Part shown: positions 7,056-16,079 of the stretch, piece after piece
How positions within the stretch are numbered: position 1 is the first letter of the stretch
Layout of the letters: each line of letters starts with the position of its first letter
The notes under the pieces: model-generated
Told to the model about the DNA's origin: nothing
The model's input: only the letters and a program-made list of their open reading frames with translations
Database searches by the model: none
Program-made: the position numbers and the translations under genes
Assembly: GCA_002328865.1 (NCBI GenBank)
Contig: DCWO01000089.1
Coordinates: 1 to 26,823 of the forward strand
Direction of reading: 5' to 3'
DNA from: Dehalococcoidia bacterium UBA2160
Lineage (GTDB): Bacteria > Chloroflexota > Dehalococcoidia > Lucifugimonadales > UBA1123
DNA: 26,823 bases

Positions 7056-8324
7056 ATGTCGCTTATCCGATTCGTCCACGCCGCCGACCTCCACCTCGAC
7101 AGCCCGTTCCAGGGTATTGCCGCCTCCGATCCAACCGTCGCGGCCAGATTGCGGAGCGCGACGTTCGACGCCTACGAGCGGATCATCGACCTTTGCATCG
7201 AGCAGCGAGTTGACGCCCTGCTGGTAGCCGGCGACGTCTTCGACGGCAGAGATCGCAGCCTCCAGGCGCAGCTCAAGTTTGTCGCGGGCCTCCAGCGCCT
7301 GGACGAAGCTGGCGTGCGCTCGTTCATCTGCCATGGCAATCACGACCCGCTGGATGGGTGGGACGCCAATCTCACATTTCCTCCGAGCGCCCTGAGTTTC
7401 GGGCCAGAGGTCGAACGTGCACCCGTGTTCCCCGACGACCCGGACCGGGTCGCGGTTTACGGCATGAGCTACCCGACGAGCGTGGTCAAGGAGAACCTCG
7501 TCCCTCGATTCGGGACCAAAGGCGCCGAACTATTCGCCATCGGGTTGGTACATGCCAACGTCGGGACGGACACCGGTCACGAGGTCTACGCGCCGTGCAC
7601 GCTGGGCGACCTCGAAGGTACCGGCTTCGACTACTGGGCGCTGGGCCACGTCCACACTCGGCAGGTGCTGCGCGGGAACGGTCCGGCGGTCGTGTACCCC
7701 GGCAATCCTCAGGGCAGGCATCCCAACGAGGACGGGCCGAGAGGCGCATACCTTGTAGAAGTTTCCGACGCCGGCGACGTCGACCTCGAATTCCACCCGA
7801 CCGACCTGGTGCGCTGGCAGGGCTTGGAACTCCGCATAGACGACATCGACGACACGCAAGACCTCCTGGATCGATTGGATCAGGCGATCGGCGCCGCACG
7901 AGAAGCGGCTGACGGGCGAGACCTCGTGGCGAGGCTAACTTTGTCCGGCAGAGGTCCCGTGCACGGCGATCTAGTTCGTCCCGGATTCATCGACAGCTTG
8001 CAGACGGACCTGAACCAGTCTTGGTCGAGTAGACGCCCGTTCGCCTATTGCGAGCGTGTGACCGATTCGACATTCCCCGCGCTGGACCGAAACGAACGCA
8101 AGCAAGCCGAGGACTTCATCGGCGATCTGATGCGGTTGGTCGACGACTACAGCGTCGATCCGGCAAATCTCGACGATCTGCGCACCGCGCTTGATCCGCT
8201 GTTCACGAACGCACGAGCGTCGCGATACTTGCAAGATTCGGCGCCAACCGACGAAGAGTTGACGGCGTTGCTAAGCGCAGCGGAAGGCGCCTGCCTCGAC
8301 CTCTTGCTGGGAGACGAGTCGTGA
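7056..8324 (+). CDS. yhaO: YhaO/SbcD-type metallophosphoesterase (DNA repair exonuclease subunit)
   Basis: Proteins of this kind are the nuclease half of SbcCD/Mre11-Rad50-like complexes; with the ATPase encoded next they should process DNA ends. The 422-residue protein shows the full calcineurin-like metal site: DLH at 11-13, GDVFD at 59-63, GNHD at 94-97 and GHVH at 197-200. This order and length match YhaO of Bacillus (~410 residues). The C-terminal ~200 residues hold the capping region and a part that should contact the ATPase coiled coil. The ATG at 7056 is chosen because the conserved N-terminus (LIRFVHAADLHLDSPF) starts here. The stop overlaps the next gene's start by 4 nt, indicating translational coupling. 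Confidence 0.9.
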   Translation: MSLIRFVHAADLHLDSPFQGIAASDPTVAARLRSATFDAYERIIDLCIEQRVDALLVAGDVFDGRDRSLQAQLKFVAGLQRLDEAGVRSFICHGNHDPLDGWDANLTFPPSALSFGPEVERAPVFPDDPDRVAVYGMSYPTSVVKENLVPRFGTKGAELFAIGLVHANVGTDTGHEVYAPCTLGDLEGTGFDYWALGHVHTRQVLRGNGPAVVYPGNPQGRHPNEDGPRGAYLVEVSDAGDVDLEFHPTDLVRWQGLELRIDDIDDTQDLLDRLDQAIGAAREAADGRDLVARLTLSGRGPVHGDLVRPGFIDSLQTDLNQSWSSRRPFAYCERVTDSTFPALDRNERKQAEDFIGDLMRLVDDYSVDPANLDDLRTALDPLFTNARASRYLQDSAPTDEELTALLSAAEGACLDLLLGDES

Positions 8325-11300
8325 AGATCGACCGCATCTTCATTGACGGATTCGGCCACTTCCACGATGCGGACATCGCCGCCAACGGTCCGTTGACCGT
8401 CATATCAGGCGCCAACGAAGCAGGGAAGAGCACCCTGTTGGCGTTTGTGCGCACCGTGTTGTTCGGGTTCCCAAGCCGTCTGGCGAACCGATTCTACCCG
8501 CCATTTGCAGGCGGCTCTCACGGAGGACGCCTGACCCTGACAGACGGCGCAGGGCAGCAATATACGGTTCAGCGACACCAAGGGCCCCGCGGAGGGCCGC
8601 TGGACGTCACCGGGCCCAACGGCGCCCGTTTCGACGCCAGTGTGATGCCTTCGCTAGTCGGACCTTCCGCGGATCTCTTCAGGTCGGTGTTCGCTTTCAG
8701 CCTGGACGAGCTCCAAGACATGAAATCGCTGAGCGGCGAGGAGGTCAGCGGACGCATCTACAGCGCCGGCGTCGGGGCAGCAAACCTGCCCGCGGCGGTC
8801 CGTGAACTCGACGCCAGCCGGCAGGCGATCTTCGCACCGAGAGGCCGCTCACATCAGGCGGCTGCCATTCTGAACGAGTTGCAAGACACGGAGTCGCAAC
8901 TCGCCGAGACGGCGGATCAAGCCACTGAGTACGGCCGGCTCACAACTCGAGGACAGCAAGTGCGCGAAGAGCTGGAGTCCATCGCCACACGAAGGGCCGA
9001 GCTTTCGTCGCAAGCAAGCGATCTTGATCGACTGTCCAGAGCGTGGGACGAATGGACCCCTATCAGACTGCGCGAGGACCGCCTCAAAGCGCTGCCTGAA
9101 TTCGAACAATTTCCGGAGAACGCGGTTGTGCGGTTGGAAGGTTTGGACGAACGAATCGATGAAGCGGCGCCCGAAGTCGAAAACGCTCAGGCTGCGTTGA
9201 CACAGGCGGAGATCGAGGCGAGCAAGGAAGTGCCGGACGAAGACTTGGCGCCTGAGGCAATGGTGATCGAATCCATTCGCAGGGGTCGCGACAGATTCGA
9301 CAGCTCGGTTTACGACCTCCCCAAACGCGTGGCCGATCTCGGCGCGGACAGCGAGAAGCTTACACATGACCTGCGCGACCTGGGCACGGAGTGGGATGAA
9401 TCCAGGCTTGAAAACTTCGACGCGTCGATGGTCGTCCGAGATGAGGCCGAACAGCTGCGCGAGCGGCTCACGGCGGCTGAACAGGCAGTTCGGGATCGCA
9501 ACATCAGATTGGAACGAGCCCAACAGGATGAGCGAGACGCAATTCAAGCCCACCGCGAGGTCCAGGCGGCGTTCGACGGAACCGATCGGCCGGCGTTGGA
9601 TTCGGAGCAACTTCAGGACCAGCGTCGACGCCTGCGCGCCGCGAGAACCAGCCACGCCGAGTTGATCGCGGCTCGCCAGCGCAAAGAAGACTTAGAAGAT
9701 CAACTCGCAGCCTTCGACACTGCCGACGACGGCAAGGCCGAAGAGAGCCGTCTCCCACTGGCGCCTGTTTTGCTCGTCGTCGGAGGTTTGATCGCCCTCG
9801 GCATTGGCATCGTCATCGAGGGGCAGCAGGCGACATTAGCGCTCGGCGCCGTGCTCGTGGTTTCTGGCATCGCCGCGTACATAATGCGGATGATGAAGCG
9901 GTCCGACGACCCTGGCAGCCGGGAAGGCGCCTTACGGGCTCAGCATCGTGAAGCTGCATCGAGCGAGCAGTCGGCTGACGAGGGGCTTCAAAACGCGGGC
10001 GAAGCGCTGGGGTTGGCCGAGATTGATTCAGAGTCGTTGGATGATTTCGAGGAAGGCTTGGGTGGCATTCAAGAAGACATACGCCGATATCAAGAGGCTG
10101 CGGGCGCCCTCGGCGAATCAGAACGCATGGTGGAGAGACAGGCAGCGCGGAAGGCTGAAGCACAAGAACTGCTCGATGCAGCAACGACGTCGAGCGAGTC
10201 GGCTCTCAACGGATGGCGTACATGGCTGAGCGCCAGGGATCTTGCCGAGACGCTCACGCCGAATACTTTCATGCAATTGCTGGGTCGTGTCGAGACTGCA
10301 CGGGCCCAACTCACTCCCGTCGTCCAGATGCGTGACCGCATCAAGGCCATCGAGCGAGACATCTCGGAATACCGTGATCTGGTCGACGACGTAGCTCAAA
10401 GGCATGGGTTAGACCTCGACGGCGCGGACTCATCGAAGGTGTCGATGGCCGCAGACGACCTGATCAGGCGATTGGACCAAGCGAATGAAGCGGTTCTAGC
10501 ACGCCAAAACGCCGCAAAGGCGTTGGAAGATGCCAGTCAGCGTCTCGGCGGCACGCAACGACGCCTTGAGAGGCTCAACATCGAGCGCAGTGAACTCATC
10601 GCCACGGCTGGCGCCGCTGACGCCGAAGACCTTCGGCGTAGAGCCGGCCAACACGAACAAAGGCAGGACCTAGAGCGACAACTCACCGAGGAGCGTGAGC
10701 ACCTTCAGCGTCTGTGCCTTCCGAATCAACCTCTGCAACAACTCATAGACGCGCTGGAGCAGACTTCGTCCGAGTACCTGAGCGACGAGCTGGCCACAGT
10801 CAGGATCGAGATCGAGACGCTGGACGCTCAACGCAGCGAATTGGACGAAGAGAGGGGCGGTTTGACGACCGAGCTCGGGCGCCTGGCGACCGACGAGGCG
10901 TCCTCCGAACTGAGGGCGCGCCGAGAATCTCTCGTAGCGCAGATCAAAGTCCTCGCCGCCGAGTGGTCCAAGCTGACGATCGCCGCCACGATCCTCCAGC
11001 GCACGCGACAGAAATACGAACAGGAGCGACAGCCGGGCGTGATCCGCCACGCGCAAGAGTTCTTCGCCACCATCACCGGAGACCGGTACAGTCGCGTGTT
11101 CATTCCCGCCGACCAGCCGTCTCAGGTGTTCGTCGAGACATCAACCGGCGCGACACTGGAGCCGGAACAGCTCAGCCGCGGGACGCGAGAGCAACTCTAT
11201 CTGGCGTTGCGGTTCGGGTTGATCCGTGAGTTCGGAGAGCACTCGGAGAGCTTGCCTGTGATCGTGGATGAGGTGCTGGTAAACTTCGACCCGGGCCGCG

Positions 11301-11440
11301 CCCACCGGGCTGCCGAGGCCTTCGCCGAGTTGTCGAAGACCAACCAGGTGTTGGTCTTCACATGCCATCCGGAGATGGTCGAGTTGTTCTGTCGGGTCTC
11401 GCCCGGCGCGCAGGTCATCGACCTTGACGCTCTGCCGTAG
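8321..11440 (+). CDS. yhaN: YhaN/SbcC-like SMC-type AAA ATPase with internal transmembrane hairpin
   Basis: This 1039-residue protein is the ATPase partner of the upstream nuclease. The N-terminal half of the ATPase carries Walker A GANEAGKST at 30-38. Two long, charged coiled-coil stretches (~170-470 and ~535-880) flank a pair of hydrophobic segments at ~478-530, where other SbcC/Rad50 proteins place a hinge or zinc hook; no CxxC hook is seen. The C-terminal half has the ABC signature LSRGTREQLYLALR near 951, Walker B LPVIVDEVLVNFD near 978 and a TCHPEM switch. This layout, with a membrane hairpin in the coiled coil, is that of Bacillus YhaN (~960 residues), not classic SbcC. The start is GTG at 8321, inside the yhaO stop (GTGA overlap), with GGGAG 7 nt upstream. 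Confidence 0.9.
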   Translation: MKIDRIFIDGFGHFHDADIAANGPLTVISGANEAGKSTLLAFVRTVLFGFPSRLANRFYPPFAGGSHGGRLTLTDGAGQQYTVQRHQGPRGGPLDVTGPNGARFDASVMPSLVGPSADLFRSVFAFSLDELQDMKSLSGEEVSGRIYSAGVGAANLPAAVRELDASRQAIFAPRGRSHQAAAILNELQDTESQLAETADQATEYGRLTTRGQQVREELESIATRRAELSSQASDLDRLSRAWDEWTPIRLREDRLKALPEFEQFPENAVVRLEGLDERIDEAAPEVENAQAALTQAEIEASKEVPDEDLAPEAMVIESIRRGRDRFDSSVYDLPKRVADLGADSEKLTHDLRDLGTEWDESRLENFDASMVVRDEAEQLRERLTAAEQAVRDRNIRLERAQQDERDAIQAHREVQAAFDGTDRPALDSEQLQDQRRRLRAARTSHAELIAARQRKEDLEDQLAAFDTADDGKAEESRLPLAPVLLVVGGLIALGIGIVIEGQQATLALGAVLVVSGIAAYIMRMMKRSDDPGSREGALRAQHREAASSEQSADEGLQNAGEALGLAEIDSESLDDFEEGLGGIQEDIRRYQEAAGALGESERMVERQAARKAEAQELLDAATTSSESALNGWRTWLSARDLAETLTPNTFMQLLGRVETARAQLTPVVQMRDRIKAIERDISEYRDLVDDVAQRHGLDLDGADSSKVSMAADDLIRRLDQANEAVLARQNAAKALEDASQRLGGTQRRLERLNIERSELIATAGAADAEDLRRRAGQHEQRQDLERQLTEEREHLQRLCLPNQPLQQLIDALEQTSSEYLSDELATVRIEIETLDAQRSELDEERGGLTTELGRLATDEASSELRARRESLVAQIKVLAAEWSKLTIAATILQRTRQKYEQERQPGVIRHAQEFFATITGDRYSRVFIPADQPSQVFVETSTGATLEPEQLSRGTREQLYLALRFGLIREFGEHSESLPVIVDEVLVNFDPGRAHRAAEAFAELSKTNQVLVFTCHPEMVELFCRVSPGAQVIDLDALP

Positions 11441-11494
11441 GCGGTGCGCGGTCGAGTGGGTTCTGCATCGGACACATGCCAGACGGCCACAGCA

Positions 11495-11523
11495 TTGCGC
11501 CGAGCAGCCACGGCCCGTATTAT
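11495..11523 (+). promoter_or_regulatory. Candidate promoter of the NAD-dependent epimerase gene
   Basis: TTGCGC (11495-11500) and TATTAT (11518-11523) are separated by 17 bp, in the gap after yhaN. The -10 is good and the -35 weak. It gives a leader of about 55 nt before the ATG at 11586. Confidence 0.4.
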
Positions 11524-11585
11524 GATCCGCGTCTGCGGTGCGCATCGAGCCCTGGGCGAACTTTGATCTTGGGAGACTTTTCGAC

Positions 11586-12527
11586 ATGGCAATCATGGTT
11601 ACAGGCGGGACGGGATTCATAGGCGCTCGAATCATCCGGGAACTGGTCGACAGAGGCGAGGATGTCGTCTGTTTCGACATGGCGCCGCCTCGGGCCAACC
11701 TGGAGCCGCTCCTGAATCGCATAACCGTGCACCGTGGCGACATCACTCAGATATCCCACCTGATGGACGCCGCGAGTGCCAACAACGTCAGCCGGATCAT
11801 CCACATGGCCGCGATGTTGCCTCCCGACACGGAAGAACGACCGCACTCTGGCATGTTCGTCAACATCCAAGGCACGAACAACGTCTTCGAGGTCGCCCGA
11901 TGGGTGGGCGCTGAAAGGGTCGTATACGCGAGCTCGATCGCCGTTTACGGTGTCCAAGAGACTTTCGGCGACCGGCTCGTGACCGAAGACGACATCGCGA
12001 AACCCGTGAACGTCTACGGCATGACCAAAACGGCCAACGACTTCTCCGCGGGCAAGTACATCGACCTGTACGGCATGGACCTGCGGGGGGTGCGCATATG
12101 CACCGTTTTCGGCCACGGGCGCGTCACGGGAATGACTGGGATTGTGGGCGGTCTCCTAGCGTCGCTGCCCGCCGTGGGCAAGCCGGTGGACCTTCCGTTT
12201 TCGCCCGACGAGCCGTCCGCCATGATCCACGCCGAAGACGCCGCGCAGATCTTCGTCAGAGTCGCGCTTGCCGGCAAACTGAACCACCGAACGTACAACA
12301 GCGGCGGACACCTGGCCACCGTCGGAGACATGGCCGACGCGGTGCGGGGCTTCATTCCTGACGCCCAGATCAGCACCGGCGAGAGGCGCGTCCCACACGT
12401 GTACCTGGTGGACAACAGCCAGATGTTGGCCGACGTCGGCTACGAGATGGCCCCGCTCAGCGTGCGGATTCTAGAGCACATCAACGACGCCCGTCGCGAG
12501 GCAGGGATGCCGGACATCAGCGGCTGA
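11586..12527 (+). CDS. NAD-dependent epimerase/dehydratase family protein (extended SDR)
   Basis: This 313-residue protein is an extended short-chain dehydrogenase/reductase. The Rossmann motif TGGTGFIG is at 6-13, the acid that binds the NAD ribose lies in CFDMAPP, and the full catalytic triad is present: Ser116 in ASSIAVYG, Tyr144 and Lys148 in VYGMTK. Family members act on nucleotide sugars or similar hydroxylated substrates; no neighbouring sugar pathway identifies the substrate. The C-terminal substrate region (FSPDEPSAMIHAEDAAQ) resembles a UDP-sugar epimerase fold only in outline. The ATG at 11586 follows GGGAG (11571-11575); an in-frame GTG at 11538 would add 16 residues without family resemblance. 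The gene appears monocistronic. Confidence 0.9.
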   Translation: MAIMVTGGTGFIGARIIRELVDRGEDVVCFDMAPPRANLEPLLNRITVHRGDITQISHLMDAASANNVSRIIHMAAMLPPDTEERPHSGMFVNIQGTNNVFEVARWVGAERVVYASSIAVYGVQETFGDRLVTEDDIAKPVNVYGMTKTANDFSAGKYIDLYGMDLRGVRICTVFGHGRVTGMTGIVGGLLASLPAVGKPVDLPFSPDEPSAMIHAEDAAQIFVRVALAGKLNHRTYNSGGHLATVGDMADAVRGFIPDAQISTGERRVPHVYLVDNSQMLADVGYEMAPLSVRILEHINDARREAGMPDISG

Positions 12528-12549
12528 AGCGTGCGCCCAGCGGCGGCTT

Positions 12550-13695
12550 CTACCCCGAATTGACCCGAGTCACCAGGAATGACTCGTCGGTGAACCAGAG
12601 GCCCTGGTATGTCTCCAACACGTTCCTGGTCACATCGAGGTATTCGCCGTGGCGGCTCATAGCCTCGCCAACGCGTTCGTCATCGATCTGTGCCACGTAG
12701 GTTGCGGCGTTCCAAGCCGCAAGCAACGCCGACGTGCCAATCCTGTCGGTGACTTCATCGGGGGGGACTTGCAGGAAATATCGAAACAGCGACCGGGAGT
12801 CCATGAAATCGATGAACCGAAGGTCTGGTCGGTCTTCCTGCAATTGAGTCCGCAGCTCGCGCAAGAGAATCTGCCGAGGGGTTTGGAAAGGGCTTTCGTC
12901 GGGCCATATTCGACGGATTATCTCCATGCCCGGGTCTTTGCCCGTCGATTGAACCACGGCCATGCATCCGAACGGCGCTAGACTGCGGGCCAGCGGCGCC
13001 AGCACGTTCCGCACCTTGAGGTCGGCCGGCATCCGGGCTCGGAACGGCTGGGCGGCGATCACGATGTCGTACTCGTGGGAGATGTCGCCTTTCTGAGGAA
13101 TCGCGGACGCGAGCGGCCACTGGTGATCTTTCCTGTAGATGACCAATACCGACGGGTCTTTGTACAGCGGGTTGCCCGTTCTCTTGCTCGGTCGTGTCTG
13201 CCACCAGTCGTCTATCAGACCGCCGAGGCTTCTGATCTGCTCGTCGAAGGCAAAGGCTGAGTCGCCTTCGAGTTGGACTTCTTGCCAGTTGAGCCGTTCC
13301 CGCGCGGACTTCGACCTCGGAAAGAGCCTCGGCGCCTCGGAGTAGGTCATGTTGGTCAGGACGAGCACCGTCAGCGGGTGCTCGTGGAAACGGTCGGCCA
13401 TCTTGTCGAGGCTGATCCGAACGTCCTGATAGCTGATCTCTTTGGCAACCACCTGGAAGGGCACGATCGGGTAGCGGTGGTGGAGATGCCTCATCACACG
13501 CGTGAGCACGGTGGCGTCGCCCATGCCCGCGTCGAACAGGCGGAATGCGGGCGGTGTCGGTCTTACGTGCGTGGTGTCCATCGCCACGCGCTCCGCGATG
13601 GCCTGCTTCTCGTTGCAGGTGTTCACGAACAGCAGGTACTTCTCCCGGTTGTCGTAAAACCGGAATGGACTGTCAGCTTGCGATCCCGTGGTCAT
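12550..13695 (-). CDS. SAM-dependent methyltransferase-like protein of unknown specificity
   Basis: This 381-residue protein shows a class I methyltransferase-type motif I, FDAGMGDA, at 54-61, followed by the expected acidic residue (Glu86 in VVAKEIS) and a later motif (YDIVIAAQPF) ahead of a strand with FGCMAVVQSTG. The N-terminus (FRFYDNREKYLLFVNTCNEK) and the long C-terminal part, rich in Trp and Tyr, match no family I know by sight. It lies 45 nt downstream of the metF-type gene on the same strand and is probably co-transcribed, which may link it to one-carbon metabolism. The ATG at 13695 has only a poor ribosome site, consistent with coupling to the upstream gene. Confidence 0.7.
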   Translation of the reverse strand: MTTGSQADSPFRFYDNREKYLLFVNTCNEKQAIAERVAMDTTHVRPTPPAFRLFDAGMGDATVLTRVMRHLHHRYPIVPFQVVAKEISYQDVRISLDKMADRFHEHPLTVLVLTNMTYSEAPRLFPRSKSARERLNWQEVQLEGDSAFAFDEQIRSLGGLIDDWWQTRPSKRTGNPLYKDPSVLVIYRKDHQWPLASAIPQKGDISHEYDIVIAAQPFRARMPADLKVRNVLAPLARSLAPFGCMAVVQSTGKDPGMEIIRRIWPDESPFQTPRQILLRELRTQLQEDRPDLRFIDFMDSRSLFRYFLQVPPDEVTDRIGTSALLAAWNAATYVAQIDDERVGEAMSRHGEYLDVTRNVLETYQGLWFTDESFLVTRVNSG

Positions 13696-13740
13696 ATCCC
13701 CGTCCGTCGGCTCCCTGGTCCAAGCATGGATCCGGTTTCA

Positions 13741-14670
13741 TCAACCCGGCGAGAGGCCGGCGCCCTCTAGGATTTTGGGAATCCGCGACTCCCATCCGAT
13801 GGCCATTATGTGCACGCCGTGGCACATCGACGAGATTTCGTTGATCGTACGGGCCGCGATCTCGATGCACTTGGCGCCCTTGTCTTCCGCGTCGTCGAGC
13901 TCTCGGATCAAGCCGTCGGGCACTGACACGCCCCAGAGGTTAGCATTCAGATTGCGCGCCATGTCGCCCGATTTCAGAAGGATCATGCCAGCCAGCACTG
14001 GAATGTCGAACGCCTTGGCTTCGCTCATGAACGCGTCGAACGCTTTGGAATCGTACACGGCCTGCGTCTGGAAGAACTCAGCGCCGGCCGCGATCTTCTC
14101 CTCCATGCGTTTCAACTCGCCCTCCATGTCCGGCGAGCCGGGGTTGCACACGGCGCCAACATGGAGCTCCGGAGCGCCTCTGAGTTGGGCGCCCATCATG
14201 TCGGTCCCCGATCGGAGCGAGCCTATCGCTTCCAACAACTCGATCGTCTCGATGTCGAAAACCGGTGTTGCGTCGGGATGGTCGCCTGCCTGGGGGTTGT
14301 CGCCCCGCATGCAAAGGAGGTTCGTGATCCCGAGTGCGGATGCGCCGAGAAGATCGGCCTGGATGGCGATCCGGTTCTTGTCGCGGCAGGTGATCTGAAG
14401 GATCGGCTCCAATCCTTCGTCGAGCAGCATGTGGGCCGCGGCGACCGGCGCCATCGTCATCCGCGAGCTGGCTGAATCCGTTACGTTGAACGCGTCCACC
14501 AAACCCTTGAGAGGCGCTGCCCGCCGAAGCATCGGCCCGAGGTTCGTGCCCTTCGGAGGGTTGAGTTCCGTGGTCACCGCGAATTTGCCGGACTTCAAGA
14601 CACTTGCGAGTTGGTTCAACACGACCCTTCTGCAACTACCGTCGACGACCTGTCTCGATGCGTTTGACAT
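13741..14670 (-). CDS. metF: Methylenetetrahydrofolate reductase family protein
   Basis: MetF-type flavoproteins interconvert 5,10-methylene- and 5-methyl-tetrahydrofolate, feeding methionine synthesis or a folate methyl branch. The 309-residue protein has the family fold marks: the active-site Glu35 in TELNPPKG (34-41), the NVTDSASSR strand, QITCRDKNR, Asp124 in CMRGDNP, HVGAVCNPGSP and GAEFFQTQAVYD. Length is typical of a stand-alone bacterial MetF. No methionine synthase or MetV partner is in view; a methyltransferase-like gene follows 45 nt downstream. The ATG at 14670 lacks a clear Shine-Dalgarno; a GTG/TTG pair about 16 codons inside, just after AGAAGGG, could be the true start, since conserved sequence begins only near residue 28. 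Confidence 0.9.
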   Translation of the reverse strand: MSNASRQVVDGSCRRVVLNQLASVLKSGKFAVTTELNPPKGTNLGPMLRRAAPLKGLVDAFNVTDSASSRMTMAPVAAAHMLLDEGLEPILQITCRDKNRIAIQADLLGASALGITNLLCMRGDNPQAGDHPDATPVFDIETIELLEAIGSLRSGTDMMGAQLRGAPELHVGAVCNPGSPDMEGELKRMEEKIAAGAEFFQTQAVYDSKAFDAFMSEAKAFDIPVLAGMILLKSGDMARNLNANLWGVSVPDGLIRELDDAEDKGAKCIEIAARTINEISSMCHGVHIMAIGWESRIPKILEGAGLSPG

Positions 14671-14788
14671 TGTATTGCATTGGCGGACGTGGTGGGCGTG
14701 TCCTCAGGTTGACTCCGACTGCATCGCAGGTAAACGAGTATGATGAGGCTATCGGAGCCGTCGCCCAGCCGCGCCTCCACCGTGGGAG

Positions 14789-15705
14789 ATGAGCGTCACG
14801 CACGTCGTCACAGGAGCTTTCGGGTACACCGGCAAGTACATCGCACGACGTCTTCTGGACGCCGGACACGAAGTGCGCACTCTGACTGGCCATCCCGGCC
14901 GGCCGGACCCGTTCGGAGGTCGCGTCGGCGTGTCGTCCCTCGATTTCGACAACGTGCAGGAGCTCCGACGCGCGCTGGACGGCGCCGACACTCTGTTCAA
15001 CACTTACTGGATACGATTCGCCAAGGGCGAGCTCACGCACCAACAGGCCGTGCGGAACATCCGGGCGTTGATTCAGGCCGCTGTGGAGGCCGGCGTCCGC
15101 CGGATCGTCCACGTCAGCATCACGAACGCGACCAGGGATTCGCCGCTGCCGTACTTTCGGGGCAAAGCCGAGATCGAGGACGCCATCCTGCAATCAGGAA
15201 TGTCCTATGCAATACTCAGGCCGACTTTGATATTCGGGATTGAGGACATCCTCACGAACAACATCGCGTGGCTCTTGCGGCGCTTCCCCTACACCCGATT
15301 TTCGATTCAGGGCGATACCGGGTGCAGCCGATATTCGTCGACGACCTGGCCCGGCTTGCCGTCGAGTTGGGAGAGCGGAACGACCACATGGCGCTTGATG
15401 CGGTGGGACCGGAGGTGTTCACGTACGAAGCAATGGTACGTCTCATCGCGACCAAGACAGGAGCCCGCTCAAAGCTTGTGCACGTGAACACACGCCTGGC
15501 GATGTTCGCATCGAAGTTGATCGGCCTGATGGTCCGCGACGTCGTGCTAACGAAAGACGTATTGGACGGCCTCACGGCCGATCTACTGGTGTCGAAGTCC
15601 GGCGAGTCCCCGCCCGGCACAACCCGCCTCTCCGATTGGCTGGACACGCATGCCTCGGAACTCGGGGTGCGGTACGCGTCGGAGCTGGCGCGGCACTACA
15701 AGTAG
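14789..15705 (+). pseudogene. NmrA-like NAD(P)-binding protein gene, split by a frameshift
   Basis: The 5' part (from 14789) encodes an atypical SDR: Rossmann motif TGAFGYTGK at the N-terminus, then ADTLFNTYWIRF, VHVSITNATRDS and YAILRPTLIFG. After the codons for LLRRFP the frame degenerates. The other half continues in the -1 frame as LHPIFDSGRYRVQP, VDDLARLAVELG and so on to the stop at 15705. The break maps to the CCCC run at 15286-15289; one more C would restore LLRRFP-LHPIFDSGRYRVQP and a continuous protein of ~305 residues, normal for the family. The cause is either a real 1-nt deletion or a homopolymer sequencing error. The ATG at 14789 directly abuts GGGAG, so its ribosome site is odd. 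Family members act as complex-I-like chaperones, redox sensors or oxidoreductases; the role here is unknown. Confidence 0.8.
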
Positions 15706-16079
15706 CGGCAGGGCTGACCAATGCACGCCACCGGTTCAGGCATCGGCGTCCAAGGGCGTCGGAATGCGTCACGAACCTTGACGCTCGGAATATGTGCCAC
15801 AAGCCGGCGTGGTGATCCATACGCGAGACTGTCATATGACGTAGCCGCGGTCCATGGCCCAGTCGATGGAGGCGGGTATTGTTCAACATCGCTTTCCAGG
15901 GACCTGAACTCCCCGTCGACCCGATTGAGGCCGTCATGATCGACACCCGTGCCGCGCATCGACATGCAGACGTCGGTCAGCTAATTACAAGTTCGCGAGA
16001 CATCGACTGCCGCCTGGCACACTCCCCCACTGTCCCTTACACAGTTCCTGGCATGGCACAAGCCGCCGACGGCGCGTAA
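15706..16079. other. Gene-free stretch with a possible decayed C-terminal coding remnant
   Basis: No intact gene is seen. On the minus strand, a frame ending at TGA 15832-15834 reads PASIDWAMDRGYVI, and just upstream another minus frame reads NRVDGEFRSLESDVEQY. Together they look like the end of a solute-binding or enzyme protein broken by a frameshift, but they are too short to name. A perfect 10-bp palindrome, GTCATATGAC, is at 15831-15840 and overlaps the remnant's stop. Confidence 0.3.

Noticed and set aside
14709..14744. TTGACT and TATGAT as a promoter for the NmrA-like gene
   Set aside because: The spacer is 24 bp, too long for sigma70, and a better-spaced -10 in the region is poor.
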